Numbered from the stretch's first letter, positions 1 to 8,436 are shown. The stretch is 64,000 bases of DNA from Massilia sp. BSC265 (GCF_000740675.1 NZ_JPXI01000042.1:62001-126000); one strand, 5' to 3'. The notes: generated by a model from the letters alone, not told the origin. A program made the numbers and translations.

Positions 1-504
1 GATCCGTTCCAGCACGATCTTGGAGATGCTGCGCTGGCGGGACATCTCGCCCTGCGGCTGCGGGTCGGTCTCGGTACTGACGATGATGTCCACGTAGTTG
101 CCCGGCAGTGCGAAGCCGGCCACGCCGATCACGTCGTTGACACGCACCGTGATGGCACGCTTGCCTTCGGTGATCAGGGCCGACAGGCCACCCAGGGTGC
201 CCACCGGCGCCAGCTTCGCTTCGCTCAGCGGCTCGCCGAGCAGGATGCTGGTCTTGAGTACCCGGCCACCGAGCTTCTGCGGATCGTCGAACGCACCTTT
301 CGGCACGCTGTGGGCCGGCCATTCGACCAGCTTGAGCATCTCGGGCGTCAGGCGCTGCCCGATGTTGATGTCCGACGACGCCACGACAATGCGGCTGGCG
401 CTTGCCGAAGGTTGTTTCAGGAGCCAGTGCGAGGCCAGCACCACGGCGGCAAGGCCGAACAGGATCGCGAGCGCCATCACGGTCACGGCACGCTTGTTTT
501 TCAT
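1..504 (-). CDS. cpaB: Flp pilus assembly protein CpaB/RcpC (partial, C-terminus beyond the left edge)
   Basis: The first 168 residues are visible. A short N-terminal membrane anchor (about residues 6-27) is followed by a SAF-like domain with the typical 'RIVVASSDINIGQRL' start (about 38-100) and then the periplasmic part. CpaB/RcpC proteins sit in the periplasm and link the Tad secretin to the inner-membrane complex. The ATG overlaps the TGA of the upstream ATPase gene (ATGA) and has a GGGAGAAA Shine-Dalgarno, so the start is firm. It is the last visible gene of a leftward Tad operon; the secretin and the ATPase TadA would be expected beyond the edge. Confidence 0.88.
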   Translation of the reverse strand, partial: MKNKRAVTVMALAILFGLAAVVLASHWLLKQPSASASRIVVASSDINIGQRLTPEMLKLVEWPAHSVPKGAFDDPQKLGGRVLKTSILLGEPLSEAKLAPVGTLGGLSALITEGKRAITVRVNDVIGVAGFALPGNYVDIIVSTETDPQPQGEMSRQRSISKIVLERI

Positions 505-1886
505 TGGATTTCTCCCAGGTTGCTCGATTCCAGCGCCGCCATGGGGCTGAACAGGCTGCTCCAGGCCTGGGCCACGCTATCCACGTCGAAACGTGGGACG
601 CGGCCGGCAAAGCCGGCGAAGTCGGCAATCCGGCCGAGCAGCTCATGGGGCAAGGCTGGCAGCAGCGGACGCCGGGTACGGCGGTGCAATTCGTCGATCA
701 GGTAGTTGATCGCGCCCTCGTCGGCGTCGATGTTGCGCAGCAGGCACTGGCGCCGCAGCAGCGCGCGGTATGCTTTCTCGGACAGTGGGCCGACCGGGAT
801 CCGGTAACCGATGCGGCGCAGGCAGGAGTCATCCAGGACCGACTCGGGGACCAGGCTGGTGGCCAGCACCAGCGACGCGTCGAATGGCAGCGCATGGCTC
901 GCCCCGCCGGGGACGGCGACATGGTCGGTGCCCCGTTCGAGTGCACCGAGCAGCCGGTACAGCACCTCGTCGGCCGGCACGCGCTGGCGGCCGATATCGT
1001 CGAGCACCAGCAGGCCGTTGTTGGCCAGCAGCTGCGGCGGCGCGCGCAACACGCCGCTGGCGGCATCGCTATGCAGTTCAAGCATGTCGCGCGTCAGTTC
1101 GGCGCCTGTATGCACCAGCGGCCGCTGGCACAGCACCCAGCGCGCGTCGCAGCTGCGCCGATCCTCCAGCACGCGCGACTGCCGCGGCGCCGCATGCAGG
1201 GCCGGGTCATGAATTTGCACGATCTCGTGCTTGATCAGCACCGCGTGAGGCACTGCCACCGGTTCCTGGTACAGCCGCGCCAGCTTGCGCGCCAGCGTCG
1301 TCTTGCCGCTGCCGGACGGGCCGTACAGCATCAGCGGACGATGCGAGTGCAGTGCGGCGCCGAGCAGTTCGCGCACCGCAGGTTCGATGCTGTCGTCCGC
1401 CAGCGCGGCATGCAGCTCGGCGGGCGTGATGCGGGCGGCGGCGTGCTGGCGCAGCGACTGCTGCGCCAGCACAGCGCAGTAGGCGTCGAGCGTCACCGGA
1501 GCCGGGCCGACATAACGTGATTCCGCAAGGTATTCGGTAGCCGCACGCACGCCGAAAGCGGTCAGCTGGTAGTGCACGTCGATGTCGGACTCGCCGCACC
1601 ATGCCACTTCCACCTGCTGCTCGGCAATCAGCGCCTGCAGCACTTCGCGCACCACGCTGGTCGACAGGTGCAGGCGGCCGGTGAGGACCGACAGTGCGGT
1701 CTTGCCGCTTGCATGCAGGGCCTTGACCACCAAGGAGGCGACGAACCGCGGTTCGAGGCCGGTGTCGCACAGAGTGCGCGGCTGGCGCGGCAGGACCGGT
1801 ACGCGTTCGGGCCCGGGTGCGCCCTGCGAGGCCGCTGCCAGGCGCTCGTCGAAGGCGGCTGGCGTAGACGCTGATAACGCTTCCAT
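501..1886 (-). CDS. AAA-type ATPase encoded inside the Tad pilus operon
   Basis: This 461-residue cytoplasmic protein has a winged-helix-like N-terminal region (about 40-130) and an AAA core with Walker A GPSGSGKTT (189-197) and Walker B LLVLDDIG (292-299). The C-terminal lid resembles AAA+ chaperone or transposon-type ATPases more than the Tad motor proteins TadA or TadZ. A strong AGGAGG precedes the ATG. It lies between cpaA (112 bp gap) and cpaB (4-bp overlap), so it is co-transcribed with the pilus genes. Its role there is not known to me; regulation or assembly quality control are guesses. The N-terminal DNA-binding-like region is read only from sequence pattern. Confidence 0.75.
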   Translation of the reverse strand: MEALSASTPAAFDERLAAASQGAPGPERVPVLPRQPRTLCDTGLEPRFVASLVVKALHASGKTALSVLTGRLHLSTSVVREVLQALIAEQQVEVAWCGESDIDVHYQLTAFGVRAATEYLAESRYVGPAPVTLDAYCAVLAQQSLRQHAAARITPAELHAALADDSIEPAVRELLGAALHSHRPLMLYGPSGSGKTTLARKLARLYQEPVAVPHAVLIKHEIVQIHDPALHAAPRQSRVLEDRRSCDARWVLCQRPLVHTGAELTRDMLELHSDAASGVLRAPPQLLANNGLLVLDDIGRQRVPADEVLYRLLGALERGTDHVAVPGGASHALPFDASLVLATSLVPESVLDDSCLRRIGYRIPVGPLSEKAYRALLRRQCLLRNIDADEGAINYLIDELHRRTRRPLLPALPHELLGRIADFAGFAGRVPRFDVDSVAQAWSSLFSPMAALESSNLGEIQ

Positions 1887-1998
1887 AGGGAAACCTCCTG
1901 CTGGATACGGATATTTCTTACATTTGTTAAATTGATTCTAGCCATCGGTCATTTCCTGGCGCTTGATGTCTGCCAAGGAAGATGACTCAATGAAAAAG

Positions 1999-2517
1999 TC
2001 AAGCGTAACGGCCTATCAATAGATAGATCGTGCCGGCAGCGATCGCCAGGCCATAGGGCATCGAACCGGCGCTCTCATACGCCGCCGGTACTGCGGGAAG
2101 CCGCAGCAGCGCAGGTTTGACGAGGCCCCACAGGTTCGACAGTGCCATTCCCAGCCGCCCGCGATAGAGGAGGAAAGCGAGGGCCATGACGCCACCCGCG
2201 CAAAAGGCCAGGATGGCGACCTGCAAGGCAACCGCAGGGCCGGTGAAGGCGCCGACCGTGGCCATCATCTTGACGTCCCCGGCAGCCATGCCGCGGACCA
2301 GGTAAAAGGGCATGAAGATGAGCAGGCCGGTAACGGCACCGCCCAGGCTGTTCAGCAGCGCCGCGCCAGGATCCGGCGACACGGCATGCAGGACGAGTGC
2401 GCCGGCCAGTCCTCCCAGCAGAAGCAGGTTGGGGATGCGGCGGCTTGCCAGGTCATTGATCGCAGCGGCCACCACCAACAGCAGCAGCAGCGTGTCGAGG
2501 TACGGTGTCACAGGCAT
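1999..2517 (-). CDS. cpaA: Prepilin peptidase CpaA/TadV (A24 family)
   Basis: A 172-residue polytopic membrane aspartic protease that would cleave the leader of the Flp pilins next door. Both catalytic aspartates of the A24 family are visible: D22 in the INDLASRRIPN segment and D81 in the GDVK motif. The length fits the short TadV/CpaA type lacking the N-methylase domain. The start is the ATG at 2517 because AAGAGGAG lies just upstream; an in-frame extension to 2562 would read through the terminator hairpin. It is separated from flp by that terminator, so its expression probably depends on read-through. Confidence 0.9.
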   Translation of the reverse strand: MPVTPYLDTLLLLLVVAAAINDLASRRIPNLLLLGGLAGALVLHAVSPDPGAALLNSLGGAVTGLLIFMPFYLVRGMAAGDVKMMATVGAFTGPAVALQVAILAFCAGGVMALAFLLYRGRLGMALSNLWGLVKPALLRLPAVPAAYESAGSMPYGLAIAAGTIYLLIGRYA

Positions 2518-2532
2518 GATGCGCTCCTCTTC

Positions 2533-2555
2533 AAAAAAAAAGCCCCCAGGGGCTT
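2533..2555 (-). terminator. Rho-independent terminator between flp and cpaA
   Basis: On the minus strand an AAGCCC/GGGCTT stem with a four-base loop is followed by a run of at least eight T. It lies 25 bp past the flp stop and just upstream of the cpaA ribosome binding site. It would let the abundant pilin be made in excess over the assembly machinery. Confidence 0.8.
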
Positions 2556-2579
2556 GTGGCACCTGAGGGGCAGCCGCGA

Positions 2580-2765
2580 TTACGTGAAGCTATCCGGCAA
2601 CTTATTGGCGATGTAGTTAAACGCCTCCTTGATATCCGTACCGACAGCGCCAGCGGTTGCTGCGACCGCCACGCCGATGAGGGCAGCGATCAGGCCGTAC
2701 TCGATGGCCGTCACACCCTTTTCATCAGCAACGAACACTTTGATGGCGGAGGTAATGGTGCTCAT
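2580..2765 (-). CDS. flp: Flp/Fap-type pilin, copy 2
   Basis: A 61-residue type IVb prepilin. A 17-residue leader ends in glycine, followed by the VTAIEYGLIAALIGVAV segment with Glu+5 and Tyr+6 of the mature protein, the class signature. The hydrophobic stretch anchors it in the inner membrane before assembly into Flp fibres. AAGGAG lies before the ATG. It differs from copy 1 at only a handful of positions (for example K16 for N16, and N/E changes in the tail). CpaA should process it. Confidence 0.95.
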   Translation of the reverse strand: MSTITSAIKVFVADEKGVTAIEYGLIAALIGVAVAATAGAVGTDIKEAFNYIANKLPDSFT

Positions 2766-2871
2766 GATGAACTCCTTGTGCGGTTGATAGGACATCTGCT
2801 GCAAGGCCTTGCCGAGAGACGAGTGCCGTTTTTTGTTGCTTGCGGCTGCGTCCGTCAGCGAGTCCACTTGG

Positions 2872-2898
2872 CGTGCCGAGGTACGACGTGACAACCAT
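2872..2898 (-). pseudogene. Remnant of the 5' end of cpaA created by the flp duplication
   Basis: The ATG at 2898 keeps the same AAGAGGAGCG ribosome binding site as cpaA and its first codons (MVVTSYLGT against MPVTPYLDT). The match then stops abruptly at 2872 and the sequence continues into the flp leader. An open frame runs on to 2725, overlapping the start of flp copy 2, so a meaningless short peptide of about 57 residues could be translated. Confidence 0.75.
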
Positions 2899-2915
2899 GA
2901 CGCGCTCCTCTTCAC

Positions 2916-2949
2916 AAAAAGCCCCCAAGCGCTTGTGGCACCCGGGGGC
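2916..2949 (-). terminator. Terminator downstream of flp copy 1
   Basis: On the minus strand a GCCCCC/GGGGGC stem with a long loop (containing AAGCGCTT) is followed by five T. This is the duplicated and diverged version of the terminator at 2533-2555, with a longer loop and shorter T-run, so probably weaker and allowing read-through to the second flp. Confidence 0.6.
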
Positions 2950-2960
2950 GCAACCTGCGA

Positions 2961-3146
2961 TTACGTGAAGCTATCCGGCAGCTTATCGGCGATGTAGTCG
3001 AACGCCGCCTTGATATCCGTACCGATCGCGCCAGCAGTTGCTGCGACCGCCACGCCGATGAGGGCAGCGATCAGGCCGTACTCGATGGCCGTCACACCGT
3101 TCTCATCAGCGACGAAGGCTTTGATGGCGGAGGTAATGGTGCTCAT
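2961..3146 (-). CDS. flp: Flp/Fap-type pilin, copy 1
   Basis: A 61-residue prepilin with the same 17-residue leader ending in G and the VTAIEYGL processing motif as copy 2. An AAGGAG Shine-Dalgarno lies 7 bp before the ATG. It is the first gene of the visible Tad operon and the likely parental copy, since its upstream leader retains the long inverted repeat that has decayed in the other copy. A few residues differ from copy 2 in the leader and the C-terminal third. Confidence 0.95.
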   Translation of the reverse strand: MSTITSAIKAFVADENGVTAIEYGLIAALIGVAVAATAGAIGTDIKAAFDYIADKLPDSFT

Positions 3147-3506
3147 GTCGAACTCCTTATGTGGTTGATGGGACTGCTGCTACAGGGTTTTACTGACAGA
3201 CGGGGCCCCGTCTTTTGCTGCTTTCGACTGCGTCTGTCAGTGAGTTCACTGTACCGAATCGTGCCGTACGGCAAGTTGACCTCCTGCAAGTTTTGCCGCA
3301 TGGAAATCTCTGTTTCCATGCAGGTTTGTGCCTACACAAGCTGAGTGCCCGTCTATTACCTTCTATGCATTAACAAGATAAATATTGTTAAGAATAGTTG
3401 CCTGACATACAAAAACACTTTATGCTGTTTCTCTTGCACGCTTAAAAAAGCGGCACCCGTCGGATCAACCAGCCGTGCTTTGCTTGACTCAGTTTCTGTA
3501 AACGAC
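3147..3506. promoter_or_regulatory. Divergent region between flp and the diguanylate cyclase, with a long inverted repeat
   Basis: This 360-bp gap must carry the flp promoter (minus) and the cyclase promoter (plus). Close to flp, an 11-bp perfect inverted repeat ACTGACAGACG/CGTCTGTCAGT (3192-3202 and 3231-3241) overlaps a 14-bp palindrome GACGGGGCCCCGTC (3199-3212). These could fold in the flp leader RNA. The part from 3345 to 3450 is AT-rich. I see no convincing -35/-10 or sigma-54 element. Confidence 0.4.
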
Positions 3507-4544
3507 ATGGATTCCCTGCTGCGACACATGGTGGACATGACTGGCCACCGCGATCACACGATGCTCGACATCTCCGTGATTTCGGCGGTACAGGAACTGG
3601 CAGGAGCCCTGCAGACCCGCGTCTTGAGCATCGCCACGGTCTGCGGCCAGAAATTCGTCCGTTCGCGCGCCTGCATCCGTGCTGACGGCGTGGCCTGCCC
3701 AGAAGAGCTGTATGACGGCGGCAGCCCCGGCGACCCGCTCGCCGCCTTTCCCGAACTGGCACACTGCCTCGAACACCATGACTCGCGCGCCGAAGGCCTG
3801 GGGGCCGACGGCCGTCGGCGCCTGTGGCTGCCGATCTGGTTCGGCGACAAGGCCGACACCTGCCTCGAGATCGTGCACGCGCACCACTTCAGCGCCGACG
3901 AGATCCACATGATCAGCGGGATCGTCAGTGTCTACCGCAATTTCCAGAACCTGCTCGACTACAGCGAGCGCGACTCGCTCACCGGGCTCCTGAACCGCAA
4001 GACCTTCGACGACCAGCTGGCGCGCATGCTGCACTGCGCCGACGCCGAACCCCTGGTGCCGGGCCAGCCCGAACGGCGCCAGCACGGGGCCGAAGAAAAG
4101 CAGTGGCTGGCCGTGGTCGACGTCGACCATTTCAAGATGGTGAACGACCGCTTCGGCCACCTGTATGGCGACGAAGTCCTGATCCTCATCGCCAACCTGC
4201 TGCAGTCCTCGTTCCGCTCGCAGGACCGCGTGTTCCGCTTCGGCGGCGAAGAGTTCGTGGTGCTGCTGCGCTCGACCACGCTGGAGAACGCACGCAAGAT
4301 CATCGACCGCTTCCGCACCAACGTCGAGGCGCATGTGTTCCCGCAGGTAGGCCGGGTCACGGTGAGCGTCGGCTTCACCAGCATCAGCGCGACCGATTCG
4401 CCGGTCGTGACGCTGGGACATGCCGACCAGGCCCTGTACTTCGCCAAGGCCAACGGCCGCAACCGCGCCTGCCACTACGAGGAATTGGTGGCGAATGGCC
4501 TGCTGCAGACCATCGCCACCAACGACACCGCCGAGTTCTTCTAA
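3507..4544 (+). CDS. Diguanylate cyclase with N-terminal sensory domain
   Basis: 345 residues from the chosen ATG. The C-terminal half is a GGDEF domain that makes cyclic di-GMP from two GTP: signature GGEEF at 246-250, with RSQD exactly five residues before it. That RxxD is an intact inhibitory I-site, so product feedback is expected. The first ~190 residues look like a GAF-type sensor and contain no transmembrane segment, so the enzyme is probably cytoplasmic. There is no clear Shine-Dalgarno; the frame stays open upstream to 3345, but that part is AT-rich and non-conserved in style. The stop overlaps the convergent neighbour by 4 bp. Confidence 0.88.
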   Translation: MDSLLRHMVDMTGHRDHTMLDISVISAVQELAGALQTRVLSIATVCGQKFVRSRACIRADGVACPEELYDGGSPGDPLAAFPELAHCLEHHDSRAEGLGADGRRRLWLPIWFGDKADTCLEIVHAHHFSADEIHMISGIVSVYRNFQNLLDYSERDSLTGLLNRKTFDDQLARMLHCADAEPLVPGQPERRQHGAEEKQWLAVVDVDHFKMVNDRFGHLYGDEVLILIANLLQSSFRSQDRVFRFGGEEFVVLLRSTTLENARKIIDRFRTNVEAHVFPQVGRVTVSVGFTSISATDSPVVTLGHADQALYFAKANGRNRACHYEELVANGLLQTIATNDTAEFF

Positions 4545-5137
4545 AGAACTTGCGCGAATTCGAGGGCATCCTCCAGGCGGTCATCACCCCAGAACAGCTC
4601 GCCCCGCACGATGAAGCTCGGCGCGCCGAAGATGCCCAGGCGGCGTGCCGCCGCGGTCTGCGCACGCAAGACCGCCTTGTTGTCCTCCCCTTCCGCCTCG
4701 CGCAGGATCGCGGCCGGATCGGCGACCAGTCCCTCTAGCGCCGCGAGCACGGTGCCGCTGTCGTCGATGTCGGCATCGTGTGACCAGTTGCGCAGCATGA
4801 CACGGCGGCAGAATTCACCCATCCAGGCCTGTTCGGCGCCGAGCAGCGCGACCCGCATCGGCAGCAGGGCCCGGCGCGGGAAGCTGGAGGGTCGGGTAAA
4901 AGGAAGGCCGTATTTCGCGGCCCGGCGCGCCATGTCGCGCCAGACGTACTCGCCCTTCTCCTTCTGTTCGACGAAGGGTGAGCTTTGCCAGCCGAGCTCG
5001 CGGAAGATGGGCCCGAGCAGGAACGGCCTCCACTGCAGCGGCACGCCGGCAGCACGCGCGAGCGCCTCGATGCGCATCACCGAGAGGTAGCTGTAGTTGC
5101 TGCCGAACTCGAACCAGAACTCGATGGGTGGATGCAT
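4541..5137 (-). CDS. 2-hydroxychromene-2-carboxylate isomerase family protein (DsbA-fold)
   Basis: A 198-residue thioredoxin/DsbA-fold protein of the NahD/kappa-class GST type. The N-terminal motif FGSNYSYLS places the family's catalytic serine at S13, replacing the CxxC of DsbA; GIFGAPSFIV near the end is the conserved cis-Pro region. Characterised members isomerise a naphthalene-pathway intermediate with glutathione, but no aromatic degradation genes lie nearby, so the substrate is open. It is convergent with the cyclase gene (4-bp overlap of stops) and divergent from the SDR gene. Confidence 0.8.
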   Translation of the reverse strand: MHPPIEFWFEFGSNYSYLSVMRIEALARAAGVPLQWRPFLLGPIFRELGWQSSPFVEQKEKGEYVWRDMARRAAKYGLPFTRPSSFPRRALLPMRVALLGAEQAWMGEFCRRVMLRNWSHDADIDDSGTVLAALEGLVADPAAILREAEGEDNKAVLRAQTAAARRLGIFGAPSFIVRGELFWGDDRLEDALEFAQVL

Positions 5138-5210
5138 GGCCGTTTACCTCGCTTGGTATAGTGTGCGATCAGTATGCAGGCAGCAGTGTGCCACGACAAC
5201 AGGGGGCGAG

Positions 5211-5963
5211 ATGAGCAAGGTACTGATCGTGACGGGCGCCGGGCGCGGCATTGGCGCCGCCATTGCCAGACAGGCCGCGGCCACTGGGCATGCGGTGGCA
5301 GTCAACTACCGCAGCGACGAAGCGGCCGCGCAGGCCTTGGTGGCGGCGATCCGCGCCGATGGCGGGCAGGCCGCCGCGATCCAGGCCGACGTCGCGGTCG
5401 AAGCGGAAGTGGCGCAGCTGTTCGCACGGGCCGAGCAGGAACTCGGGCCGCCGGCCGCGCTGGTCAACAATGCCGGCATCACGGGACGCATCGCGCGCTT
5501 CATGGACACCTCTCCCGCCACCATCGAGGCCGTGTTCCGGACCAATGTGTACGGCACCATGCACTGCTGCCGCGCGGCGATCGACGCCTTCCGGCGCCAC
5601 GGAATGCTTGGCAAAGGCGGCGGCGTGATCGTCAACCTGTCCTCGATCGCATCCAGCACCGGCAGCCCGTGCGAGTATGTGCACTACGCCGCCAGCAAGG
5701 CCGCGGTCGAAACCTTCACGCTGGGACTGGCACGCGAGATGGCGCTGGAGGGCATCCGTGTGTGCGCGGTGGCGCCGGGGTCGACGCTGACCGGCATCCA
5801 TGCGGCGGCGGGAGAACCGGGCCGGCCGGAACGGGTGGCGCCGGCCATTCCGATGGGACGCCTGGCCACGCCCAACGAGATCGCAGAAGCGGTGCTGTGG
5901 ATGCTGTCGCCCGCCGCGTCCTACGTCACCGGCGCAACGCTGCGCTGCGCAGGCGGGCTGTAA
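5211..5963 (+). CDS. Short-chain dehydrogenase/reductase (SDR)
   Basis: A 250-residue NAD(P)-dependent oxidoreductase with the classical Rossmann TGAGRGIG motif (8-15), NNAG, a catalytic serine in the NLSSIAS segment and the active-site YAASK. The pattern resembles glucose-1-dehydrogenase or 3-oxoacyl-ACP-reductase-like members often annotated YgfF-type; the substrate cannot be told from sequence. The ATG at 5211 is preceded by GGGGGCGAG. It ends 4 bp before the convergent HD-GYP stop codon. Confidence 0.85.
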   Translation: MSKVLIVTGAGRGIGAAIARQAAATGHAVAVNYRSDEAAAQALVAAIRADGGQAAAIQADVAVEAEVAQLFARAEQELGPPAALVNNAGITGRIARFMDTSPATIEAVFRTNVYGTMHCCRAAIDAFRRHGMLGKGGGVIVNLSSIASSTGSPCEYVHYAASKAAVETFTLGLAREMALEGIRVCAVAPGSTLTGIHAAAGEPGRPERVAPAIPMGRLATPNEIAEAVLWMLSPAASYVTGATLRCAGGL

Positions 5964-5967
5964 GGCC

Positions 5968-7188
5968 TCAGGCGATGTTCATGAACTGCAGCGGATTGAC
6001 ATTCCACTTCTCGGCCGACTCGTGGCGCAGGATCTTGTCGCCGCCGCCGAAGCCGAGCGGCTTGGACAGGTCGAGGGTCTGGGGCTTGATGTAGGTCTGG
6101 TTCTTGGTGCTGAAGAACACGTTCACCTTCGGCGTGAGCAGGCTGGTTTCGTGCGGCTCGATCACCACGCCCAAGCGGCCGGATTCGAGCAGCACCAGGG
6201 TGCCGACCGGGTAGATGCCGACGCAGCGCATGAACTCCTGGGCCAGCACCGGGCTGAAGTGGAACTTGCTCCACTCGTAGATCTTGCGCAGCGCTTCGGC
6301 CGCCGGCATGCCTTTGTGGTAGCAGCGGTCCGAAGTGATGGCGTCGTAGACGTCGACGATCGCCGCCATCTGCGCCAGTTCGCTGATGCGATTTTCGTCC
6401 TGCTTGTCCGGGTAGCCGCTGCCGTCGCGCCGCTCGTGGTGGTGCAGCGTGATGTCGAGCGGGATCGGGCCGATTTCCGGCGTCTTGACCAGGATGTCGT
6501 AGCCGTCGCGCGGGTGGCGCTTGATGACGTCGAATTCTTCGTCGGTCAGGCGGCCCTGCTTGTTCAGGATGGTGTCCGGCACCAGCGCCTTGCCGGTGTC
6601 GTGCAGCAAACCGCCCAGGCCGGCCTGGTAGATCGTGTCCTCATCCATCTTGCGCGAACGGCAGAACGCGACCAGTAGCGCGCACACGCTGACCGAATGC
6701 AGGAAGGTGTAGTCGTCCTTGTTCTTGATACGCAGAAGACCGAGCAACGCGCCGGAATTACGCAGGATCGATTCGGTCACGCTTTCCACGACCGGTCCCA
6801 CCTTGTCCAGTTCGACGGCCTTGCCGAGACGGGCGTCGGCCATCACGGTGCGCACCAGGCCGGCGGCCTGCTTGCGGATGTTGGCGGCGCGCTGGAGTTC
6901 CTCGCCGAGCGAGACGCGGGTGACGATCACCGGCTTGGCGGCGATCGCCGTCACTTCCGCTTCGGTGGCGGCTTCGGCCTGTGCCAGGGTCGGCGCGTCG
7001 TCGACGTCCAGGCCCTTGCTGCAATCGATAACGACACCGCGGATCCGCGCATTACGGATTTTGAGGATTTCGTCCTCGGTCGTCAGTGCAAAGCGGTTAC
7101 GCACGAAGGGGTGGTCCATCCAGCCGCAATCGAGATCATGGATGAACATCCCGACCTTCAGCTGTGACGAATCCACCTTTTTTAACAT
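5968..7188 (-). CDS. HD-GYP domain cyclic di-GMP phosphodiesterase
   Basis: 406 residues. The first ~120 form a DUF3391-type N-terminal domain. The rest is an HD-GYP domain with all metal and signature residues: H164, HD at 196-197, HH(E) at 250-252 and DGSGYP at 255-260. Such proteins hydrolyse cyclic di-GMP to GMP or pGpG. No membrane segments are seen. It shares a 109-bp divergent promoter region with the LysR gene. With the cyclase 1.4 kb away it gives this neighbourhood both synthesis and breakdown of the messenger, close to the pilus genes. Confidence 0.92.
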   Translation of the reverse strand: MLKKVDSSQLKVGMFIHDLDCGWMDHPFVRNRFALTTEDEILKIRNARIRGVVIDCSKGLDVDDAPTLAQAEAATEAEVTAIAAKPVIVTRVSLGEELQRAANIRKQAAGLVRTVMADARLGKAVELDKVGPVVESVTESILRNSGALLGLLRIKNKDDYTFLHSVSVCALLVAFCRSRKMDEDTIYQAGLGGLLHDTGKALVPDTILNKQGRLTDEEFDVIKRHPRDGYDILVKTPEIGPIPLDITLHHHERRDGSGYPDKQDENRISELAQMAAIVDVYDAITSDRCYHKGMPAAEALRKIYEWSKFHFSPVLAQEFMRCVGIYPVGTLVLLESGRLGVVIEPHETSLLTPKVNVFFSTKNQTYIKPQTLDLSKPLGFGGGDKILRHESAEKWNVNPLQFMNIA

Positions 7189-7297
7189 GTCGCTACTCTG
7201 CTCTGTAATAATGTCGGCGCCCCTCGGCCGCGATGCAGTATAACAACTTTGTTACAAACCATCATCGTTTGTTGCTTACTGGACACACCACCAAAAG

Positions 7298-8233
7298 ATG
7301 GAATTTCGTCAGCTCCGGTACTTTGTCGCCATCGTCGACCACGGCTCGCTCTCGCGCGCCGCGCTGGTCTTGCATGTCGCGCAGCCGGCCTTGACGCAGC
7401 AACTGCGTCAGCTCGAAGAAGAACTGGGCGCACAGCTGTTGCACCGTTCGGCGCACGGGGTGGTCAGTACCGACGCCGGCAAGATCTTTTATGAGCACGC
7501 GCAGGCGATCCTCAAGCAGGTGGCCGACGCGCGTTCGGCGGTGGTCCAGTCGACGACCCGGCCTTCGGGGAGCGTGTCGCTCGGCCTACCGCACAGCATT
7601 TCCGGTGCGCTGGCGCTGCCGCTCTTGAAGGCCACCCGGGCCAGGTATCCTGAAATCACCTTGCAACTGACCGAGGAAATCTCGGGCAGCCTCACCGAGC
7701 AGCTCAAATCGGGCCGCCTGAACCTGGCAGTGCTGTTCGACGAAGTCCCGGCCGGGCATTTCAGCGCGACCCCGCTGGTCGAGGAAGACCTGATGTTCAT
7801 CTGCCGTGCAGGCTCGGGCTTCGCACCAGGGACGGACAGGCTGGCCCTGCGTGAAGCTCTGGGCAGCACCCTGATCCTGCCGGCGCGCCAGCACGGCGTG
7901 CGGCCGCTGGTCGAGCAGGTCGCGCAAAGGGCCGGCCTGGCGCTGGGCACCGTCCTGGAAATCAATTCGATCGCCATCCTGCGTTCGGCGCTGCTGGCCG
8001 ACTTGGGCGCCACCCTACTTCCGGTCGCGCCGCTGCTGGCCGACATCGAGCGCGGGGCGATGGCGGCCTGGCCGGTGGGCGAGCCCGCCGTGACGCGTCG
8101 CGTGACCCTGTGCGCCTCACGCAATATCCCGCTGACGAATGCGGCGGCGGCGATCGGGAAGCTGGTCCGCGAAGTCACGGAAGACCTGTGCGCACGTGGC
8201 GCCTGGCCAGGTGCACGGCTCATCACGGCATGA
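7298..8233 (+). CDS. LysR-family transcriptional regulator
   Basis: 311 residues with an N-terminal winged helix-turn-helix (1-60, MEFRQLRYFVAIVDHGSLSR start, QPALTQQLRQLEEELG recognition helix) and a LysR substrate-binding domain from ~90. It lies divergent from the HD-GYP gene and 200 bp upstream of, and co-oriented with, the indolepyruvate oxidoreductase gene. This order makes the latter a possible target, but LysR genes are usually divergent from their target, so the HD-GYP gene is equally possible. The Shine-Dalgarno is weak. Confidence 0.88.
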   Translation: MEFRQLRYFVAIVDHGSLSRAALVLHVAQPALTQQLRQLEEELGAQLLHRSAHGVVSTDAGKIFYEHAQAILKQVADARSAVVQSTTRPSGSVSLGLPHSISGALALPLLKATRARYPEITLQLTEEISGSLTEQLKSGRLNLAVLFDEVPAGHFSATPLVEEDLMFICRAGSGFAPGTDRLALREALGSTLILPARQHGVRPLVEQVAQRAGLALGTVLEINSIAILRSALLADLGATLLPVAPLLADIERGAMAAWPVGEPAVTRRVTLCASRNIPLTNAAAAIGKLVREVTEDLCARGAWPGARLITA

Positions 8234-8436
8234 GCTTATAACGGTCATCAGATTTTCTTATACCCCCATCCGCATTCCCTATTGGCCCTGCGCGGTCGAA
8301 GTCCCTACACTCCACGCGCGAATCTGTACACCTGAAAGCGCCTTTGACGCTTGCTGTCGCTACCGCGACGCCGTTTCCCCGCCCTGCCTACCCGGCAGTC
8401 AGCCAGGAACATCCGAATCACGATCTTGGAGACACC

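Larger units (their letters stand above)
2491..3260 (-). repeat. 381-bp tandem duplication carrying flp, its terminator and the first codons of cpaA
   Basis: Copy one spans about 2491-2871 and copy two about 2872-3252. Matching points (flp starts 2765 and 3146; the CGTGYCGAGGTAC stretch at 2491 and 2872) are all offset by exactly 381 bp. Each copy holds the 5' end of cpaA, a terminator, a flp gene and its upstream leader. The junction at about 2872-2877 falls in a short GGCACG-type match shared by the cpaA 5' end and the flp upstream region, which suggests a microhomology-mediated duplication. The non-coding parts have diverged more than the flp genes. Confidence 0.85.

Noticed and set aside
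3270..3300. Possible sigma-54 element for flp on the minus strand (GCGGCAAAACTTGCA)
   Set aside because: The GG-GC spacing is eight bases instead of ten.
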